Source of the DNA: Chloroflexota bacterium
GTDB taxonomy: Bacteria > Chloroflexota > Dehalococcoidia > SAR202 > UBA11138
DNA length: 9,077 bases
Direction: 5' to 3'
Assembly (NCBI GenBank): GCA_022561955.1
Contig: JADFQF010000035.1
Coordinates: forward strand, 1 to 9,077
Below are positions 6,216-9,077 of this stretch, in pieces (within the stretch, counting starts at the first letter, position 1; each line of letters starts with the position of its first letter). The notes beneath the pieces were generated by a model. It did no database searches. It had not been told where the DNA came from and worked only from the letters and a program-made list of their open reading frames with translations. The position numbers and the translations under genes are program-made.

Positions 6216-6635
6216 CTAGTACGCGCCGGCCGCGCTCTCCGAGAATATTGGCTGGGGTTCGTCGGCGACGTCCATTGCCCTTGAGGCACTGTCAGAGGTG
6301 ATGAGGCCCACGAGCCTGTCTTCGTCAACGACGGGCAGAAAACTGATCTGGTCGTCCAGCATGAGTATGAGTGCTTCACCTATGCCCGTTTCCGGATCCG
6401 CATACTCGGTGATGATCGACATGTGCCGGAAGACCTGACATTCCCATGAGACGTGGCCGTCGATCAGGCAACCAAGGACCATGTCCCTCTCGGTGATGAT
6501 TCCCGCCGGAGCCTCGCCGTCGACTACGATCAGGCATCCCGTGCCGGCTTCACTCATTTGCTGGGCGGCCTGCGCAACCGTCTCTTCGAGACCGACGGTG
6601 CTAAATTTTGATTCCATTACCTGCGATACATCCAA
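6216..6635 (-). CDS. Stand-alone CBS-domain pair protein (139 aa)
   Basis: The start is a TTG at 6635: a perfect AGGAGG lies 7 bases upstream. The alternative in-frame ATG at 6617 would cut into the first CBS domain and stands 25 bases from that site. The protein is two CBS motifs and little else: CBS1 about residues 6-58, with its GIITERD signature at 45-51, and CBS2 about 70-122, with GLITSDS at 110-116, followed by a short acidic tail. CBS pairs (Bateman modules) bind adenosyl ligands such as AMP, ATP or S-adenosylmethionine, and small stand-alone proteins of this sort usually act as soluble energy or redox sensors that bind a partner. The partner is not evident from neighbours. Two CRP/FNR-like palindromes upstream suggest regulated expression. 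No membrane segment is present. Confidence 0.88.
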   Translation of the reverse strand: MDVSQVMESKFSTVGLEETVAQAAQQMSEAGTGCLIVVDGEAPAGIITERDMVLGCLIDGHVSWECQVFRHMSIITEYADPETGIGEALILMLDDQISFLPVVDEDRLVGLITSDSASRAMDVADEPQPIFSESAAGAY

Positions 6636-6721
6636 AGCGAAACCTCCTACTACCTAACGAGGCGGCCTCCATGAGCTGACTACCTGGTCCGCCCTGCCCT
6701 TCGCTTTCCACCTGGACCATT

Positions 6722-6748
6722 CTGTTAAGCGGCGTGACGAAGAATCAA
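6722..6748 (-). promoter_or_regulatory. Weak candidate promoter for the CBS-pair gene
   Basis: TTGATT (6743-6748) and TAACAG (6722-6727) are spaced by only 15 bp. A suboptimal core promoter is what an activator-dependent gene would show. The predicted start near 6715 leaves a leader of about 80 bases and puts the nearer CRP-like site at roughly -46. Confidence 0.3.
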
Positions 6749-6751
6749 CAT

Positions 6752-6771
6752 ATTGTGATTTCCATCACTAT
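6752..6771. promoter_or_regulatory. CRP/FNR-like palindrome, promoter-proximal site
   Basis: TGTGA-N6-TCACT (core 6754-6769) with symmetric flanks A-T and T-A at 6752-6753 and 6770-6771. Seven of ten positions per half are palindromic. The known E. coli CRP consensus is TGTGA-N6-TCACA. It lies about 117 bases upstream of the CBS-pair gene start and just upstream of its candidate -35. Confidence 0.5.
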
Positions 6772-6787
6772 GAACTAGGGTACCACA

Positions 6788-6809
6788 GCTTGTGACTTCT
6801 GTCACGAGC
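6788..6809. promoter_or_regulatory. CRP/FNR-like palindrome, promoter-distal site
   Basis: A 22-bp dyad with core TGTGA-N6-TCACG (6791-6806), symmetric at 8 of 11 positions per half (GCT-GTGAC ... GTCAC-AGC). Its centre is 37 bp from that of the proximal site, so a dimeric CRP/FNR-family regulator could bind both. No gene on the + strand starts nearby, so the CBS-pair gene is the likely target. Confidence 0.5.
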
Positions 6810-6869
6810 CTACGCGGAATTAAAAGTATCGTCGGTTGTGATAATAAGGACACGAAAGACCTGAAGCAT
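6810..6869 (-). CDS. Possible 19-aa ORF behind a strong Shine-Dalgarno
   Basis: An ATG at 6869 opens a 19-codon frame (MLQVFRVLIITTDDTFNSA) ending in TAG at 6810. Directly before it stands AAGGAGGTGA (6870-6879), a full-length match to the anti-Shine-Dalgarno complement, 30 bases after the thiolase stop. The spacing to this ATG is shorter than optimal. It could be a short translated peptide, a remnant of a lost gene, or chance. No homologue is recognised. Confidence 0.15.
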   Translation of the reverse strand: MLQVFRVLIITTDDTFNSA

Positions 6870-6898
6870 TCACCTCCTTTAGAGCATTGACAAGCCCC

Positions 6899-8086
6899 TT
6901 ATCCGACGCGCTCGAAGATCGTTGCCACGCCTTGCCCTCCGCCGACGCACATCGTGACAAGGCCGAGCTCTCCGTCTCGCATTTCCATCTCCTCCATGAG
7001 CTTGACGGTCATGATGGCCCCCGTCGCGCCCACGGGATGTCCCAGGCTGATGCCGCTGCCGTTGACGTTTGTCTTGTCGTGGTCCATCTCCAATTCCCGC
7101 ATGCAGTAGAGCGCCTGTGAGGCGAAGGCCTCGTTCAGCTCGACGAGGTCGATGTCGCCGATGTTCATGCCGGACTTTTCGAAGGCCTTGCGCACGGCAG
7201 GCACGGGGCCGATCCCCATTATGGCCGGGTCTACGCCCGCGATGCCCCTCGTATGCCACTTCAGCCTGGCCTTGATGCCAAGCTGCGCCGCCTTTTCCGC
7301 CGACATGAGCACCACGGCCGCCGCGCCGTCGTTGATGCCGGAGGCGTTTCCGGCGGTCACCGTGCCGTCCTTCTTGAACACCGGCCTGAGTTGAGCGAGC
7401 CGCTCCAACGTGGTGTCGGCCCTGGGGCCCTCGTCCGTATCGACGATTACGGGGTCGCCCCGTCTCTGCGGCACGCTGATCTCGACGATCTGGTCCTTGA
7501 ACCGGCCGCTCTCGATGGCGTTGACGGCTCGCTGGTGGCTGGCCAGGGCCATCTCGTCCTGGTCCTCTCGGCTGACCTCGAAGCGGTCGGCGACGTTTTC
7601 AGCCGTGACCCCCATGTGATAGAGGTTTACCGGACAGCCAAGTCCTTCGATAAGCGCATCTCTCATATTAGGATGGCCCATCTTCAGTCCGTCGAAACGG
7701 GCCTCGTATCCCAGCAGGAATGGCACCTGACTCATGTTTTCGGTGCCGCCGGCGACGACGATTTCGACCTCGCCGGTGCGAACGAGCTGCGCGGCCATGT
7801 TGATGGCCTCGAGCCCGGACGAGCACTGTCGGTTTACGGCGATAGTCGGCGTCTCCTCGGGAATTCCGGCGCGCAAGGAGGAGAGCCGCGCGGCGTAGCC
7901 GGCCTCCTGGGACTGCAACGCGTTGCCCATCACGACCTCATCCACCTGGTCGGGCGTAATGCCGGCGCGCGCCACCGCCGCCTTGATCGCCTCCGCGCCT
8001 AGGTCGGCCGCCGAGACGTCCTTGAAGGCTCCGCCGAACCTTCCGACGGGCGTTCGAGCGCCGCTGACTAGCACTGCGTCCTGCAT
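6899..8086 (-). CDS. Thiolase: acetyl-CoA C-acyltransferase/acetyltransferase
   Basis: ATG 8086 is taken as start: AGGAG stands 8 bases upstream and the protein begins MQDAVLVSGARTPVGRFGG, the standard thiolase opening; the longer reading from a TTG at 8140 is not supported. The product has 395 aa, normal for thiolase II. The catalytic set is complete: nucleophilic Cys88 in NRQCSSGLEAI, His350 in SLGHPVGATG, and Cys380 in TMCVGGGQG; NEAFA is present ahead of His350. The enzyme is cytoplasmic and either condenses two acetyl-CoA to acetoacetyl-CoA or cleaves 3-ketoacyl-CoA in beta-oxidation. Sequence alone does not settle chain-length preference, so no gene symbol is given. It has no beta-oxidation partner next to it in the window and is transcribed divergently from selB. 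Confidence 0.95.
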   Translation of the reverse strand: MQDAVLVSGARTPVGRFGGAFKDVSAADLGAEAIKAAVARAGITPDQVDEVVMGNALQSQEAGYAARLSSLRAGIPEETPTIAVNRQCSSGLEAINMAAQLVRTGEVEIVVAGGTENMSQVPFLLGYEARFDGLKMGHPNMRDALIEGLGCPVNLYHMGVTAENVADRFEVSREDQDEMALASHQRAVNAIESGRFKDQIVEISVPQRRGDPVIVDTDEGPRADTTLERLAQLRPVFKKDGTVTAGNASGINDGAAAVVLMSAEKAAQLGIKARLKWHTRGIAGVDPAIMGIGPVPAVRKAFEKSGMNIGDIDLVELNEAFASQALYCMRELEMDHDKTNVNGSGISLGHPVGATGAIMTVKLMEEMEMRDGELGLVTMCVGGGQGVATIFERVG

Positions 8087-8151
8087 TTCAATGACTCCTT
8101 TCAGTGCCGCTGGAGTTGTACATATGAGGCCCTGAATCAATTCTTACGCTG

Positions 8152-8196
8152 AGGCATCGAGATATAGTATGGAATGCCATCGATGCCTTATCTCGA
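8152..8196. repeat. Two overlapping, mutually exclusive inverted repeats
   Basis: AGGCATCGA (8152-8160) is the reverse complement of TCGATGCCT (8180-8188), and TCGAGATA (8157-8164) that of TATCTCGA (8189-8196). The left arms share 8157-8160, so only one hairpin can form fully at a time. The 3' block also contains the near-palindrome GCCATCGATGCC (8176-8187). The element lies between the divergent thiolase and selB genes. It could be an operator, or an mRNA leader switch for thiolase. Confidence 0.4.
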
Positions 8197-8260
8197 GTTC
8201 TGTCAGAATAACACTAATGTGCTAGGCCCGAAAGTCCGTTGCGCTTCTGATTCCCATAAA

Positions 8261-8289
8261 TTGATGGGCCGTGCCTGCTATGGTATTCT
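8261..8289 (+). promoter_or_regulatory. Sigma70-type promoter for selB, with extended -10
   Basis: TTGATG (8261-8266) and TATTCT (8284-8289) are spaced by 17 bp, and the -10 is preceded by TGG, an extended -10. The predicted start near 8296 gives a leader of about 24 bases before the GTG at 8320, leaving room for the GGGG ribosome-binding element. Confidence 0.5.
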
Positions 8290-8319
8290 TTGGACTGAAG
8301 TAGAACATGGGGTCGCCTA

Positions 8320-9077
8320 GTGTTTGTAATCGGAACGGCCGGTCACGTCGACCACGGCAAGTCCACCCTCGTAGAGGCGCTCACCGGCATTGACCCGGAC
8401 CGCCTGCGCGAGGAAAAAGAGCGCGGCATGACCATCGACCTCGGCTTTGCCTGGCTGCAACTGCCCAGCGGCAACGAGGTCAGCATCATCGACGTTCCAG
8501 GCCACGAGCGCTTCGTCAACAACATGCTGGCCGGCATCGGCGGCATCGACATGGGACTTCTGGTCGTCGCGGCGGACGAGGCCGTCATGCCTCAGACCAG
8601 GGAGCACCTGGCCATCCTGGACCTGTTGCAGATACCCCGAGGCATGGTGGCGCTGACGAAAAAGGACCTGGTGGAAGACGAGTGGCTAGACCTGGTGTCG
8701 GCGGACATACTCGAGGTCTTGAAAGGCACCGTCCTCGAGGGCTCGGACATCTATCCCGTATCCGCCATAACGGGCGAGGGCCTGCCGGAGCTCATAGACG
8801 GCATCGACGGTCTGCTGGGCGAGGCGACTCCCAAAAGGGACGTTGGCAGGCCTCGATTGCCCATAGACCGTGCGTTTACGATATCGGGCTTCGGCACCGT
8901 CGTCACCGGCACCCTCATAGACGGCAGCCTGAAGGTGGGACAGGAGGTCGAGCTCGCGATATCCGGCAAGTCCACGCGCATCCGGGGAATTCAGACTCAC
9001 CGCGAGAAGCAGGACGAGGCCTCTCCCGGCACGCGTGTGGCCGCCAATCTCATCGGCATCTCGCAGGACGAGATAAG
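8320..9077 (+). CDS. selB: Selenocysteine-specific elongation factor SelB, N-terminal part
   Basis: GTG 8320 starts [21 protein letters not shown], the SelB N-terminus; a G-rich GGGG stands 7 bases upstream. The frame stays open to the window end (252 codons), so the C-terminus is missing only because the window stops. GTPase motifs run in order: G1 GHVDHGKS (8-15), G2 with T38 in [10 protein letters not shown]3 DVPGH (58-62), G4 TKKD (113-116) and G5 SAI (148-150). Domain 2 begins at [18 protein letters not shown] (181-198). [17 protein letters not shown] is characteristic of SelB and separates it from EF-Tu, IF2 and CysN. SelB carries Sec-tRNA to the ribosome at UGA codons followed by a SECIS element. 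Its winged-helix SECIS-binding domains lie beyond the window. Confidence 0.95.
   Translation, partial: MFVIGTAGHVDHGKSTLVEALTGIDPDRLREEKERGMTIDLGFAWLQLPSGNEVSIIDVPGHERFVNNMLAGIGGIDMGLLVVAADEAVMPQTREHLAILDLLQIPRGMVALTKKDLVEDEWLDLVSADILEVLKGTVLEGSDIYPVSAITGEGLPELIDGIDGLLGEATPKRDVGRPRLPIDRAFTISGFGTVVTGTLIDGSLKVGQEVELAISGKSTRIRGIQTHREKQDEASPGTRVAANLIGISQDEI

Noticed and set aside
7253..8002. 249-codon open frame on the + strand antisense to thiolase.
   Set aside because: Shadow of the thiolase reading frame in GC-rich DNA, with no recognisable domains or start signals.
1..9077. Mobile elements, CRISPR arrays, toxin-antitoxin or defence systems.
   Set aside because: No transposase, integrase, terminal inverted repeats with target duplications, regularly spaced repeats, or defence-type domains were found on either strand.

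Overview
The window reads as ordinary chromosomal DNA from a moderately GC-rich bacterium with heavy use of GTG and TTG starts placed behind good Shine-Dalgarno sites. The gene mix (thiolase, serine/alanine-glyoxylate-type aminotransferase, a threonine-dehydrogenase-like SDR, two unrelated MFS carriers, a small CBS-pair protein, SelB, FtsH) would suit a Chloroflexota/Dehalococcoidia-like (SAR202-type) heterotroph. That placement rests on general familiarity with such proteins, not on a diagnostic marker, and should be treated as tentative. There are no rRNAs, convincing tRNAs, insertion sequences, phage genes or CRISPR arrays.

Layout. 1-240 (+) is the C-terminus of FtsH, ended by a bidirectional hairpin (270-295) shared with a convergent small coiled-coil protein of unknown function (329-775, -). 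Next is a PLP-dependent aminotransferase (1054-2163, -) with a 14-bp hairpin just behind its stop. A divergent intergenic region leads to an MFS carrier (2361-3593, +), followed by a NAD-dependent epimerase/threonine-dehydrogenase-like SDR (3665-4627, +). A second, unrelated MFS carrier (4691-5932, -) converges on it. The 5933-6215 gap holds a good sigma70-type promoter, a leader hairpin, a 78-nt long-range inverted repeat, and a 15-bp hairpin terminator belonging to the CBS-pair gene (6216-6635, -). The 6636-6898 gap holds two CRP/FNR-like palindromes 37 bp apart and an orphan strong Shine-Dalgarno. Then come an acetyl-CoA acetyltransferase-type thiolase (6899-8086, -), a divergent region with two overlapping inverted repeats and a clear promoter, and the first 252 codons of selB (8320 to the window end, +).

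How the genes relate. They are mostly single-gene transcription units, not one operon: almost every gene has its own promoter-like element or terminator, and orientation changes repeatedly. The aminotransferase and the SDR both plausibly act around glycine, serine and threonine, and the thiolase handles acetyl- or acyl-CoA, the cleavage product side of threonine catabolism. A shared pathway is an inference. SelB implies that the organism decodes UGA as selenocysteine, although no selC, selA, selD or selenoprotein gene lies in the window.

I see no clear new multi-gene system. The best candidates for undescribed biology are non-coding: the folded 78-nt element upstream of the second MFS gene, the paired CRP-like operators upstream of the CBS-pair gene, and the mutually exclusive hairpins upstream of selB.
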